Notes: generated from the sequence alone by a model not told the origin. Positions 7,255 to 14,621 are shown, counted from the stretch's first letter. The stretch is DNA of 14,683 nt from Lachnospiraceae bacterium (GCA_009911175.1 QXWX01000137.1:1-14683); one strand, 5' to 3'. Numbers and translations: made by a program.

Positions 7255-8034
7255 TTATTTTGAATCTTCAACAAAATACATAATTCTCCGTATCAGCTCC
7301 GGAATATTGACCGGGGACATGAAATAGTCATTGATACCCTCATGCCGGTATTCATATTCCGTGGCAAGGTCGTTGTTCTCGGTGAGGATAAAGAACGGCA
7401 GAAGCCGGACAGGGGGATTCTTCATTTGGAACATCCCCGCCACCCGTCGCAGCGTATGAAACAGCTCCATTGCTGTGCCGTCCGGCAGTTCCAGATCGCA
7501 CAAGATCAGTTCTATTTCTTCATCCTCAAAAATCCGACACTTGGCGTCTGCTATCGAGGAAACCAGAATCAGGTCAAGGCCCTTTTGCAGCATAGCCGCC
7601 TGCAACGCCCCGGCGCTGGTATCTTCCGCATGGACAAAGAGCAGCTTATGAAAAGTTGAATCTGGTTCGCCGGATAACTGCCGGTAAGCGTATTCCACCA
7701 GCTTATCTTGCAGCAGCAGCCCTTTCATTTTGTCCATGCACAGCATTGCGCCCCGGCGCATAGCCTCTTGTTCGTAGTCGTCCTTGTCATGGCAGGACGC
7801 CAGAATAAAAGGCAGCTCCTTGTCTGCGGCCCGCACCTCGTCCAGAAAGTCCATGCCGGAACCGTCCGGCAGGTCGAGATTACAGCAGACCACCAGCGGC
7901 ATTTCCTCTTGGATGGCGGCCCGCGCTTCTTTCAGTGTACAAGCCGTTTTCACCGGGTAGCCCCGGTGCTGTAAGTATTTTTGCAGACACCATGTATAGG
8001 TGTCGCTGTCGTCGATCAGCAGTATCTTTTTCAT
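7255..8034 (-). CDS. Tandem-receiver protein without output domain
   Basis: The 259 residues form two response-regulator receiver domains (about 1-120 and 129-258) and nothing else. Receiver 1 has the acidic pair Asp8-Asp9, Ser80 and Lys102, but Asn52 sits where the phosphorylated Asp should be (CNLDLPDG). Receiver 2 has Glu137-Asp138, the phosphoacceptor candidate Asp180 (CDLELPDG) and Thr218, but Ser240 replaces the conserved Lys (MSPV). Each receiver thus lacks one key residue that the other has. The start ATG follows GTGAGGA. It lies directly upstream of a gene for a DNA-binding domain without a receiver, so the pair may form a split response regulator. Its promoter carries the same operators as the ABC transporter promoter. 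No kinase gene is next to it, so its phosphate source, if any, may be the kinase at 11451-12482. Confidence 0.88.
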   Translation of the reverse strand: MKKILLIDDSDTYTWCLQKYLQHRGYPVKTACTLKEARAAIQEEMPLVVCCNLDLPDGSGMDFLDEVRAADKELPFILASCHDKDDYEQEAMRRGAMLCMDKMKGLLLQDKLVEYAYRQLSGEPDSTFHKLLFVHAEDTSAGALQAAMLQKGLDLILVSSIADAKCRIFEDEEIELILCDLELPDGTAMELFHTLRRVAGMFQMKNPPVRLLPFFILTENNDLATEYEYRHEGINDYFMSPVNIPELIRRIMYFVEDSK

Positions 8035-8065
8035 GTGTCCTCACCCCCAATATTGATTTACCACA

Positions 8066-8154
8066 AGCATAAACTACAAATGTTACACAAATGTCCGAGG
8101 TGACTTTGATTTCGACAGAAAAACAGGCTGAATTGTTACAAAGCTCGGACATTT
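8066..8154 (-). promoter_or_regulatory. Regulated promoter of the tandem-receiver operon
   Basis: Two ACATTT copies (minus strand, 8094-8089 and 8083-8078) are spaced 11 bases start to start. The first lies exactly 17 bases from a TATGCT -10 box (8071-8066). A palindrome of AATTGT (8131-8136), 12 bases and ACATTT (8149-8154, plus-strand reading) lies 36 bases upstream of the direct repeat. Eleven-base direct repeats are typical of OmpR/PhoB-family regulators. The architecture matches the promoter at 11316-11404. The leader to the ATG at 8034 is only about 25 bases. Confidence 0.65.
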
Positions 8155-8177
8155 CAAAAATTTTTTGAGAAATGGCG

Positions 8178-8207
8178 AAAAAAGCGGGGCAGCACACGCC
8201 GCCCCGC
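8178..8207 (-). terminator. Intrinsic terminator after the ABC permease gene
   Basis: A ten-base stem, GCGGGGCAGC (8184-8193) with GCCGCCCCGC (8198-8207) including one G-U pair, closes a four-base loop. On the minus strand it is followed by six T (8183-8178). It begins 13 bases beyond the permease stop codon. Confidence 0.88.
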
Positions 8208-8220
8208 CGATCCCAAAAGG

Positions 8221-10593
8221 TTATTCCATTGTCTTAATGCGGTCTACAAGAGATTGCTTATGGCAATAGCGAATGGCTAAAGTCGAATATATCAATGCAA
8301 TTACTACGAGGACTGCAAAAAATAGAAGCACTTGCAAGAATGGGAAAGTATAATGCAATTTTCCGAACACTCCAACTTGATTAAATATCTGGCATAGAAT
8401 ATAACCTGCTGCTGTGCCGAAAATAAATGTTATTGCCATTGTCCCAAACACATAATACAAACATTCCATTCTCAACATCTTATATAATTGCTTATTTGAT
8501 AGACCAATAGATTGCAATACGCCAAATTCTTGTTGTCTGGATACAAGGTTCGTCATCAAGGTATTGCAAAGGTTGATAATACCGAAAATTGCAATAAAAA
8601 CAATTAACCCGTAGATCGGAATCTGATACCCTGTCATGTGCATTTTTATGGAAGATAGTGCGTCATCAAAGCTATTAAATTGAATATCAGGATTGTCACC
8701 GATTGCATTTAAGACGACATTTTCTGCCGCAGGAAGTTGGTTCACATCTGCATTTATGACAAATTCAGTATTAAAATTCTTCTTCTCTTGATATATCTCG
8801 GATAGTATATTTTCCGGGACAAAGAAATATGTTCCGTTGTAGTCCGTATCGCTCATGTCAATAGTTCCGACGACAGATAATTCGATTTTCTTTCCAGAAG
8901 AAGATACTATTGTTACCACATCTCCTAAAGCAACACTATAATCTTCCCATGACTTTAGCATACCGGCTGTGTCGTCAATTAAGATACCATTTTTCTCGAC
9001 AAGTTCTTGGTAGCTTATTTCCTCTGATAGTAGGTTATTCGATAAGCTGGAAAATTCATCGTCCGACAATCCTATAATTTCACGGAACGAGGACGGTTCT
9101 TTTTTATCTGGAAGTAAAATGTCTGCGGAACATCCCTTTATAGATTTAACATCTGTGATATATGGAGAATCTGTCAAAAGATTTATCATGCTATCGTCCA
9201 GCGGATTATCTTTCAAGGAATTGTCGCTATATTCATCGGAAAGTGTAATCAAAAATTCCTTATCACCAAATGACTGCCGGGCCATATCTTCTTCATCAAT
9301 AGAAGCCAGAAATGTTGCTGCACTCATCAGTAAAATTCCTGAAAATCCCAATGATATTAAAGTCAAAATCACTTTTTTGTGGTTTCGCATAAAACCGATT
9401 TTAGCTAAATTTTCAGGAGTTAGTTTTCTCCTTAATTTTTTGGTGTTTAACTTTTCGTTTTCAGTTGTCGTTGATATGCGTACAGCTTCAATGGGAGAAA
9501 TGCTTGCTGCAATTTTAATCGGCTTGCGAATTGATAGAACAACCGATAATTCAGTCAATATGGAGATAACAACGATAATTGCCAATGTATTAAGCCAATT
9601 CCAGCCTTTGGGTACAAGCACATATCCTATTAAGCAGCCAACTACAATCCCTAATGGAATTGAAGTGCGGGATAATTGCCAGCTTTCTCTTTTTACCATG
9701 CGTTTAATCTGTTTTTGGGTCATGCCAATTACCCTTAAACGGCCATATTCTTTGACTTTCCCAACGACTGAAATATAAAATAGGCTGTATATAACGGTGG
9801 AACAGGCAATCACAATTAGAATACTAATTGCCGCTACACCCAGCATATCTCGGCTTGAGTTGTCAACACTATCAAAGTAAGACGAACTATAAGCGATCTG
9901 TTCTTCTCTGATTCCATAAGGGGTCAAACAAGATTTAATCAAATTTTTCAATTCGTCCTCTTTGAATGATCCGCTTCCCATTATCCGTAGTGTAGCATTA
10001 TAAGGGATGTGATCTTGAAAATACGATTGCAGAAAAGAATCAGATACCAATACTTGATACCGCCTATTTGCACCATCGTCATGTAAAAGACCGCATACAG
10101 TGAAATTTGCATTTTTCCCATTTTGCAACGGTAATTCGATTTCTTGGTTCAATTCAACAGGGCGGCCAATATGTTTCAAATAGGCTTCCGAAACTGCAAC
10201 TTCATTTTCCTTATCAGGTAAGTTCCCAACAAATTCTGTGGAATACAAATACAGATTATTGCTGTCCCGAAAATTAACATTCAATGTATAATCATCAACA
10301 CGGAAACTATCAACTAAAGCCTCTGTTCCTACCATTTCAATGTTGGAATCTTGCCTTAAATCATTGATTGTTTCCAAATCCACATCAATAACTGCCGCTT
10401 GGTAGCGCCCCTGTAAGAATGTTTTCAATTCATGTGATTTTCCGAATGTATAGAGCGCAAGAACGGTCATAAGGCAGGCAGCAAAAGCAATCGTTACAAT
10501 AATAAAGATGTTTCTTCGCTTATCTGCTTTAATGCTTCTGTTTGCCAGCTTCTTTGTAATGGCGCTGGTATCATTTTCAAAAGGCCATGTCAT
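8221..10593 (-). CDS. FtsX-type ABC transporter permease with two FtsX modules
   Basis: This 790-residue membrane protein has a first transmembrane segment at about 28-50, a large extracytoplasmic region, three segments at about 251-355, then a second unit with a segment at about 408-430, another extracytoplasmic region and three final segments. The SPIEAVR motif at 366-372 after the first module is typical of FtsX permeases. This 1+3+1+3 layout belongs to MacB/LolC-like transporters and differs from the ten-segment BceB type. The ATG follows AAGGAGG with a nine-base gap. The ATPase gene ends 14 bases upstream. The gene is markedly AT-rich compared with its neighbours: a hand count gives 19 G+C in 9421-9480 against 38 in 10741-10800 in the ATPase gene. 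Substrate is unknown; export of, or resistance to, membrane-active peptides is an inference from context. Confidence 0.9.
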   Translation of the reverse strand: MTWPFENDTSAITKKLANRSIKADKRRNIFIIVTIAFAACLMTVLALYTFGKSHELKTFLQGRYQAAVIDVDLETINDLRQDSNIEMVGTEALVDSFRVDDYTLNVNFRDSNNLYLYSTEFVGNLPDKENEVAVSEAYLKHIGRPVELNQEIELPLQNGKNANFTVCGLLHDDGANRRYQVLVSDSFLQSYFQDHIPYNATLRIMGSGSFKEDELKNLIKSCLTPYGIREEQIAYSSSYFDSVDNSSRDMLGVAAISILIVIACSTVIYSLFYISVVGKVKEYGRLRVIGMTQKQIKRMVKRESWQLSRTSIPLGIVVGCLIGYVLVPKGWNWLNTLAIIVVISILTELSVVLSIRKPIKIAASISPIEAVRISTTTENEKLNTKKLRRKLTPENLAKIGFMRNHKKVILTLISLGFSGILLMSAATFLASIDEEDMARQSFGDKEFLITLSDEYSDNSLKDNPLDDSMINLLTDSPYITDVKSIKGCSADILLPDKKEPSSFREIIGLSDDEFSSLSNNLLSEEISYQELVEKNGILIDDTAGMLKSWEDYSVALGDVVTIVSSSGKKIELSVVGTIDMSDTDYNGTYFFVPENILSEIYQEKKNFNTEFVINADVNQLPAAENVVLNAIGDNPDIQFNSFDDALSSIKMHMTGYQIPIYGLIVFIAIFGIINLCNTLMTNLVSRQQEFGVLQSIGLSNKQLYKMLRMECLYYVFGTMAITFIFGTAAGYILCQIFNQVGVFGKLHYTFPFLQVLLFFAVLVVIALIYSTLAIRYCHKQSLVDRIKTME

Positions 10594-10607
10594 AGCCTGC
10601 CACCTCC

Positions 10608-11273
10608 TTATTCCACAATCTTGCCATCCTCAATGCGGACAATCCGATCTGCAAGACGGGCTATGTCGTTATTGTGGGTAATCATCACAACAGTTTGCCG
10701 GAACTCCGCACTGGTGCGCTTGATAAGCCCCAGCACTTCGGCGCTGGTCTTGCTGTCAAGGTTGCCGGTCGGCTCATCGGCCAGCACGATAGCCGGTTTG
10801 GTAATCAGGGCGCGGGCAATCGCCACACGTTGCTGCTGGCCGCCTGAGAGATTGTTCGGCATATTTTTCAGTTTATCTTCCAGCCCCAGCAGGTGAACAA
10901 TCTCGTCCAAAAACTTCTGATCCACCGTGTCCCCGTCCAGCTCCACCGGCAGGACGATGTTCTCATACACATTCAGGATCGGAACAAGGTTATAGTTCTG
11001 GAAGATAAAGCCGATGTTGCGGCGGCGGAAGATGGTGAGCTGTTCGTCGTTCTTCTTTGCCAGTTCTTCGCCACGGACAATCACGGTTCCGCTGGTGGGA
11101 GTGTCCAGCCCGCCCATCATGTGAAGCAAGGTAGACTTGCCGCTGCCGGAGGTTCCCACAACGGCCACAAATTCGCCCTCGTCTACGGAAAAGTTCACGC
11201 TGTCAAGGGCGCGGGTAATGTTCGGCTCTGCGCCGTAATGCTTTTTCAGGTCAATCGTCTGTAAAACGCTCAT
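10608..11273 (-). CDS. ABC transporter ATPase (MacB/LolD type)
   Basis: The 221-residue protein has Walker A GTSGSGKST at 40-48, a Q-loop at Gln92, the signature LSGGQ at 142-146, Walker B AIVLADE at 161-167 and the switch His200 (ITHN). Length and motifs match the MacB/LolD/SalX group that pairs with FtsX-type permeases. I chose the ATG at 11273 because AAAGGAG lies nine bases before it; the longer open frame runs back through the promoter. The permease gene follows after 14 bases, so the two are one operon. A kinase and regulator pair lies just upstream, an arrangement known for peptide-responsive transporters of Firmicutes. The ATPase is GC-rich like the kinase and regulator genes and unlike its own permease gene. 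Confidence 0.95.
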   Translation of the reverse strand: MSVLQTIDLKKHYGAEPNITRALDSVNFSVDEGEFVAVVGTSGSGKSTLLHMMGGLDTPTSGTVIVRGEELAKKNDEQLTIFRRRNIGFIFQNYNLVPILNVYENIVLPVELDGDTVDQKFLDEIVHLLGLEDKLKNMPNNLSGGQQQRVAIARALITKPAIVLADEPTGNLDSKTSAEVLGLIKRTSAEFRQTVVMITHNNDIARLADRIVRIEDGKIVE

Positions 11274-11315
11274 ATTCAAAGCTCCTTTCAAGGCTTTCTG
11301 CCTGTTGATAAGGCT

Positions 11316-11404
11316 ATTGTAAAACCCAAATGTCCGCGAAATGTTACAGCGGCCCAAAAAATTCATTGAAAATCGGGGTGAAATGTTACAATGCTCGGAC
11401 ATTT
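11316..11404 (-). promoter_or_regulatory. Regulated promoter of the ABC transporter operon
   Basis: ACATTT copies (minus strand, 11344-11339 and 11333-11328) are spaced 11 bases start to start. The first lies exactly 17 bases from a TACAAT -10 box (11321-11316). A perfect palindrome of AAATGT (11381-11386), 12 bases and ACATTT (11399-11404) lies 36 bases upstream of the direct repeat. The upstream palindrome is nearly identical, including its spacer, to that at 8131-8154, while the 36 bases between palindrome and direct repeat have diverged in sequence but not in length. Confidence 0.7.
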
Positions 11405-11405
11405 C

Positions 11406-11446
11406 AAAAAAATTTACGGCGGGCAGCCGGAAATGGCCGTCCGCCG
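11406..11446 (-). terminator. Intrinsic terminator after the histidine kinase gene
   Basis: A twelve-base stem with one mismatch pairs 11417-11428 with 11435-11446 around a six-base loop. On the minus strand it is followed by TAAATTTTTTT. It separates the kinase-regulator operon from the transporter operon, and its T-tract directly adjoins the upstream palindrome of the transporter promoter. Confidence 0.88.
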
Positions 11447-11450
11447 CGTT

Positions 11451-12482
11451 CTATTTTGTAGGCAGCATAATGGAAAATTCCGAACCCTTGCCCGGCTCCG
11501 AAAACACTTTGATATAGCCGCCCTGCCGCGTTACGATCTCGCGGGCCAGATACAGGCCAATGCCCACGCCCTGCTGTTCGTGTACTTCTTCCTCACGATA
11601 AAAGCGCCGGAAGATGGCGGCCTGATTGCTTTCGGAAATGCCCTTGCCGGTGTCGGTCACTTTGATCTCCACATACATTTCCCACAGCACCACAGACACC
11701 GTGATTTTCCCGCCTGCCGGGGTGTACTTCACTGCATTGTCCAGCAGGTTAAAGAGGGCTTCGGATGTCCACTTGCTGTCATGGGAAACGGTCAAATCCT
11801 CCGGGCAGTCCACGGACACGGCGATTTCCTTTTTCTCCGCTGCATACACGATCCCACTCATGGCCTGCGCCACGGTATCAAAGAGGCGGCCCGATTTCTT
11901 ATCCAACTGGATCACGCCCGTTTCCAGCCGGGAGGTTTTCACAAGGGCCTGAAAGAGAAAGTCCAGTTTATCCGTCTGGCTGCGGATTCCCCGGATAAAG
12001 TCGGTGCGCTCCGCCTCGGTCATAGGCTTTTCCAGCAGGGTGTCCGTCGCCATTTTCAGATTGCTTACCGGCGTTTTCACCTGATGGGAAATATCCGATA
12101 CAAGGGTCTGTAACTCCTGCCGTTCCTCGTCCACAAGACGGCGGTTCTCCTGCATGATCTGATAAAGCCTTGCCAGCCGGTGTCCGATTCTGGCAAGCTG
12201 GGTTTCGCTGTCCTCCGGGCGCTGGGGCGCTTCATTTCCGGCGATCATGTGGTCTAATGTCTGGCACAGGTCAGCGGTAAACTGCGACAGCCGCTTTCCA
12301 AACACCTGCGTCAGTACAAAAATCCCCACAAGGGCGCACAGCACTAGCGCCCCGCCAGTCAGCAGCGCCGCCGTTTGTTTTGTCACAAAAAACAGGGCTA
12401 TGGTAATCCCGGACATAGAGAGGACAAGCCCTATTGCCACCCGGCCAAACAGCCGCTTTACAGATAGGTTTTGAAACTTCAT
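11451..12482 (-). CDS. Intramembrane-sensing histidine kinase
   Basis: The 343-residue protein has two transmembrane segments (about 12-33 and 38-61) joined by a turn of only a few residues, so it has almost no extracellular sensor. This is the layout of intramembrane-sensing kinases such as BceS, which detect their signal through a partner ABC transporter. The phosphorylated His is likely His133 (SDISHQVKTP). The ATPase part has the N-box Asn245 and Asn249, G1 DTGKG at 277-281, FRRFYR near 291-296 and G2 GVGIG at 305-309. The ATG at 12482 overlaps the regulator's stop (ATGA), so the two genes are translationally coupled; an earlier in-frame start seven codons upstream is less likely. The adjacent transporter is the obvious candidate sensor partner. 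Stress by antimicrobial peptides is an inference. Confidence 0.93.
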   Translation of the reverse strand: MKFQNLSVKRLFGRVAIGLVLSMSGITIALFFVTKQTAALLTGGALVLCALVGIFVLTQVFGKRLSQFTADLCQTLDHMIAGNEAPQRPEDSETQLARIGHRLARLYQIMQENRRLVDEERQELQTLVSDISHQVKTPVSNLKMATDTLLEKPMTEAERTDFIRGIRSQTDKLDFLFQALVKTSRLETGVIQLDKKSGRLFDTVAQAMSGIVYAAEKKEIAVSVDCPEDLTVSHDSKWTSEALFNLLDNAVKYTPAGGKITVSVVLWEMYVEIKVTDTGKGISESNQAAIFRRFYREEEVHEQQGVGIGLYLAREIVTRQGGYIKVFSEPGKGSEFSIMLPTK

Positions 12483-13171
12483 TTCGCCTCGCCTCCCGTC
12501 CACTGATAGCCCATGCCGTAAACGGTCTTGATGTAGGGCGTGCCGCCGTCGGATTCGATCTTGCTGCGAATCCGGCTGATGGAGGTTGTCAGGGTGTGTT
12601 CATCCACAAACTTCTCGTCTATATCCCACAGCTTTTCCAGAAGCTGCCCACGGGGCAGCACTTGCCGGGGATTTTTACGGAACAGGTTCAGCATTTTGTA
12701 TTCCATCGGGGATAGGGTCAGGGGCTTGCCGTTTAAGGAAGCTGTCTGCTCCGAGAAGTCCAGAAACAGCCGCCCGTCGTTGTAAATATCCTTGGCCGGT
12801 TTGTGGTGTTCCAGCATGGCGAACATGGCTTTGATTTTCCGCTGCAAGGCCCCGATCACAAAGGGCTTTGTGATGTAATCCACCGCGCCCACTTCATAGC
12901 CCCGTATCTGGTCGCTCTCCTGATCGTTGGCGGTCAGGAAGATTACAATGGTGTCCGGGTGCTGGGGCTTTATCAGCTTGCACAGTTCAAAACCATTCCC
13001 ATCCGGCAGGTTGATGTCCAGCAGCACTAAATCAAATTCCCGCTGGCGTAGGACATCGGCTGCGGTCCTGGCATTTAGGGCAGAAGTCAAGCCGTACCCG
13101 TCTGCGGTCAGGTTATAGGCCAACATCTTATTCAAAAAACTGTCGTCCTCGACAATTAAAATCTGTTTCAT
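12479..13171 (-). CDS. OmpR-family response regulator
   Basis: This 230-residue regulator has a complete receiver domain (acidic Glu8-Asp9-Asp10, phosphoacceptor Asp52 in LLDINLPDG, Thr80, Lys102 in ITKPF) and an OmpR-type winged helix (about 130-226: LTLSPMEYKMLNLFRKNPRQVLP ... VDEHTLTTSISRIRSKI ... YIKTVYGMGYQW). The ATG at 13171 starts at the conserved MKQILIVEDD and follows AAGGAAGTGAGGA; the longer open frame reads through the promoters. It is the first gene of an operon with the kinase. It is the best candidate for the protein that binds the 11-base direct repeats at its own promoter, at the transporter promoter and at the tandem-receiver promoter. Confidence 0.95.
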   Translation of the reverse strand: MKQILIVEDDSFLNKMLAYNLTADGYGLTSALNARTAADVLRQREFDLVLLDINLPDGNGFELCKLIKPQHPDTIVIFLTANDQESDQIRGYEVGAVDYITKPFVIGALQRKIKAMFAMLEHHKPAKDIYNDGRLFLDFSEQTASLNGKPLTLSPMEYKMLNLFRKNPRQVLPRGQLLEKLWDIDEKFVDEHTLTTSISRIRSKIESDGGTPYIKTVYGMGYQWTGGEAK

Positions 13172-13199
13172 ATCCTCACTTCCTTTGCTTTTTGCAGAT

Positions 13200-13228
13200 A
13201 GTATAACAGGCAAATGTCCGCGAAATGT
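13200..13228 (-). promoter_or_regulatory. Autoregulated promoter of the response regulator-kinase operon
   Basis: ACATTT copies (minus strand, 13228-13223 and 13217-13212) are spaced 11 bases start to start. The first lies exactly 17 bases from a TATACT -10 box (13205-13200). The core TGTAACATTT-CG-CGGACATTT is the same as in the transporter promoter. No upstream palindrome is present at the 36-base distance. The operator-like repeat occupies the -35 region, as expected for activation by an OmpR-type regulator. Confidence 0.65.
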
Positions 13229-13291
13229 TACAGCGGACAAAAAATTTAATTTTTGCATTTCTCTGTTATAGCAGTTCAAAATAATAACTCT

Positions 13292-13320
13292 ATTATAGGC
13301 AGTTATCAAAGGTTTATCAA
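13292..13320 (-). promoter_or_regulatory. Constitutive-looking promoter of the regulator-kinase operon
   Basis: TTGATA (13320-13315) and TATAAT (13297-13292) on the minus strand are separated by 17 bases, close to the vegetative consensus. It would provide basal transcription with a leader of about 115 bases, running through the regulated promoter at 13200-13228. Confidence 0.6.
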
Positions 13321-13359
13321 TGCGGCAACTGTAAACAGATTCAACTACCGGCAAGCAAT

Positions 13360-13492
13360 GCAATCTTCCGTAAGATTGCGTATTTAGCAGAAATCCCGTA
13401 CCCGGAATTTCTGCTAAATGCTTGTTGGTGACATATCCCCAAACCCCTGAGATCATTGCCGTTGGCAATGGCTGCGCGTTCCGTTGGAACGC
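13360..13492. repeat. Array of four perfect hairpins beside the relaxase remnant
   Basis: Four perfect stem-loops follow one another: 13360-13379 (8-base stem, loop of 4), 13382-13419 (13-base stem, loop of 12), 13454-13470 (7-base stem, loop GTT) and 13476-13492 (7-base stem, loop GTT). None has a good T-tract. They start 24 bases beyond the end of the relaxase remnant. Candidates are a transfer origin, a structured RNA or the trace of a small transposable element. Confidence 0.55.
13429..13445 (+). repeat. Right copy of a 17-base imperfect direct repeat around the cargo
   Basis: TGACATATCCCCAAACC differs at one base from 6595-6611. It lies between the second and third hairpins of the array at 13360-13492. 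Confidence 0.45.
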
Positions 13493-13515
13493 TGAAAAAC
13501 AAAAGCGGAGAGAAC

Positions 13516-14108
13516 CTATTGTCGTGATTTTTGCGATTCCCTCTGCGGTTCCCGCCCGGTGGGAATGTCCAGCAAATGCTCCACATTCGCCCGGACATTA
13601 TGGAGCTCCTTCATATCAGCCCTGGCCTGCTTGTAAGAAGAATAGGCTTTCCGTTTCTGTTGATACCCTTCCACTCGTCATAGATGGGCTTGGTATCCCG
13701 GTAGAGGTCAACAAGATGAAGCAGTTCCTTCAACTCGTTCAGACGTTCATGCTTTGCTTTCATGGACGTGTTGATGGCCTCGGCCCGCTCACCCTGGGCG
13801 GCGATATGGGCCTCCAAATCTTCCAGAGTGACGATGCCTCTCTCGGTCAGAAAATTGACGGCCTCGGCAAAATCTTTGAGGTTCCCAATCCTGGCGTTGC
13901 GGCTCCATGCTCCGGCGTTCCGGCCCTCATAGTAGTCGGTCAACAGGGCGGCAAGTGTCGGGGCCTGGGGCTGGCTCAATTCTTCTTTTATGGCCTTAAT
14001 CCAATCTGTCAGGCCGGCGATTTTCTTCCGAATATCCCGCAGGATGTTGTTGGCCTTTTTTATGCGATACAGGAGATCACTGTGCTCTGTCGGTATACTC
14101 GTGACCAC
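13516..14108 (-). pseudogene. Relaxase remnant (MobA/MobL-like C-terminal part), frameshifted
   Basis: The frame from 14108 reads a helical C-terminal region (YRIKKANNILRDIRKKIAGL ... GRNAGAWSRNARIGNLKDFAEAVNFLTERGI ... IYDEWKG) like the coiled-coil tail of element relaxases from Clostridia. After IYDEWKG the frame drifts into unrelated residues. Adding one base in the GGG run at 13666-13668 restores YQQKRKAYSSYKQARADMKELHNVRANVEHLLDIP and a stop at 13516-13518. The whole N-terminal relaxase domain with its tyrosine and histidine motifs is missing: homology ends near 14100 where a plus-strand gene fragment begins. The remnant therefore cannot nick DNA. Family assignment rests on recalled pattern similarity of the tail. 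Confidence 0.65.
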
Positions 14109-14522
14109 AATAAAAAGGCCACTGCAGAAAATCTGCTAAAGAAACTCCGTGAGCTTTCAGAGGATGACTGCAAGAAGTTGATCTGTGATATTCAAAGAAA
14201 CTATCACCTGCCCTGGAAAGCAAGGACCGTTGGAGAGATGATTGCTGTGGCAAGACAGGAATCCGGTGTCCAGAAACTGGAAGGGCATGACATCATGGCA
14301 CTGGAACGCTTTGACCCGGAAGTGACGCATATGATTGTGTTTGATGTGCTTTCGAGGGAATCTCCCATAGGAGATAAAGGTGAACGGATGCGGCTGTTTC
14401 TGACAGAAGCCGGATATAAAAAAGCGTTGGAGAATCAGGGCAGGTCTTTCATCCGGATTCTGAATCATGCAAAAGTGTCGCAGGGGCATTTGAGGTATGA
14501 CCGGCCAGACGGAGAACGGTAA
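14109..14522 (+). pseudogene. N-terminally truncated plus-strand gene, function unknown
   Basis: About 137 codons read NKKATAENLLKKLREL and continue to DRPDGER before a TAA. No start codon with a ribosome binding site exists at its beginning; the open frame upstream runs antisense through the relaxase remnant. An internal ATG at 14238 has only a weak site. The product is helical and charged, without membrane segments or motifs that I recognize. The head-to-head junction with the relaxase remnant at about 14097-14109 points to a deletion or rearrangement that cut both genes. It is possibly an accessory gene of a mobile element, but this is only context. Confidence 0.5.
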
Positions 14523-14621
14523 AAAGGTTCTGTTACCTAACCAATGTATGCCTTTGAATATATACGAAAACATATGGATTTATAGACAGCCAAAGGTATC
14601 CGCTTCTTTATTGTCTGTATA

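Larger units (their letters stand above)
1..14522. mobile_element. Part of a serine-recombinase mobile element with two-component/ABC cargo; ends not found
   Basis: Three large serine recombinases, a DUF6870-like protein, an element-type sigma protein and a relaxase remnant together indicate an integrative element of the Tn1549/Tn4451-like kind from Clostridia. The recombinases lie at the left edge of the window, and in such elements the recombinase genes usually adjoin one attachment site, so one end is expected near or left of base 62. I could not identify the attachment core or the opposite end. The relaxase is decayed, so the copy may no longer mobilize itself with its own relaxase. The extents given are those of the evidence, not of a mapped element. 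Confidence 0.6.

Noticed and set aside
8221..13171. Classical BceRS-BceAB bacitracin module or vancomycin resistance cluster
   Set aside because: The permease has a 1+3+1+3 layout rather than ten segments, and no vanHAX-like genes are present. The kinase is Bce-like, but the transporter type differs.
13422..14100. N-terminal two-thirds of a 366-codon plus-strand frame
   Set aside because: It is antisense to the relaxase remnant. Only the part after about 14100 looks like real protein.
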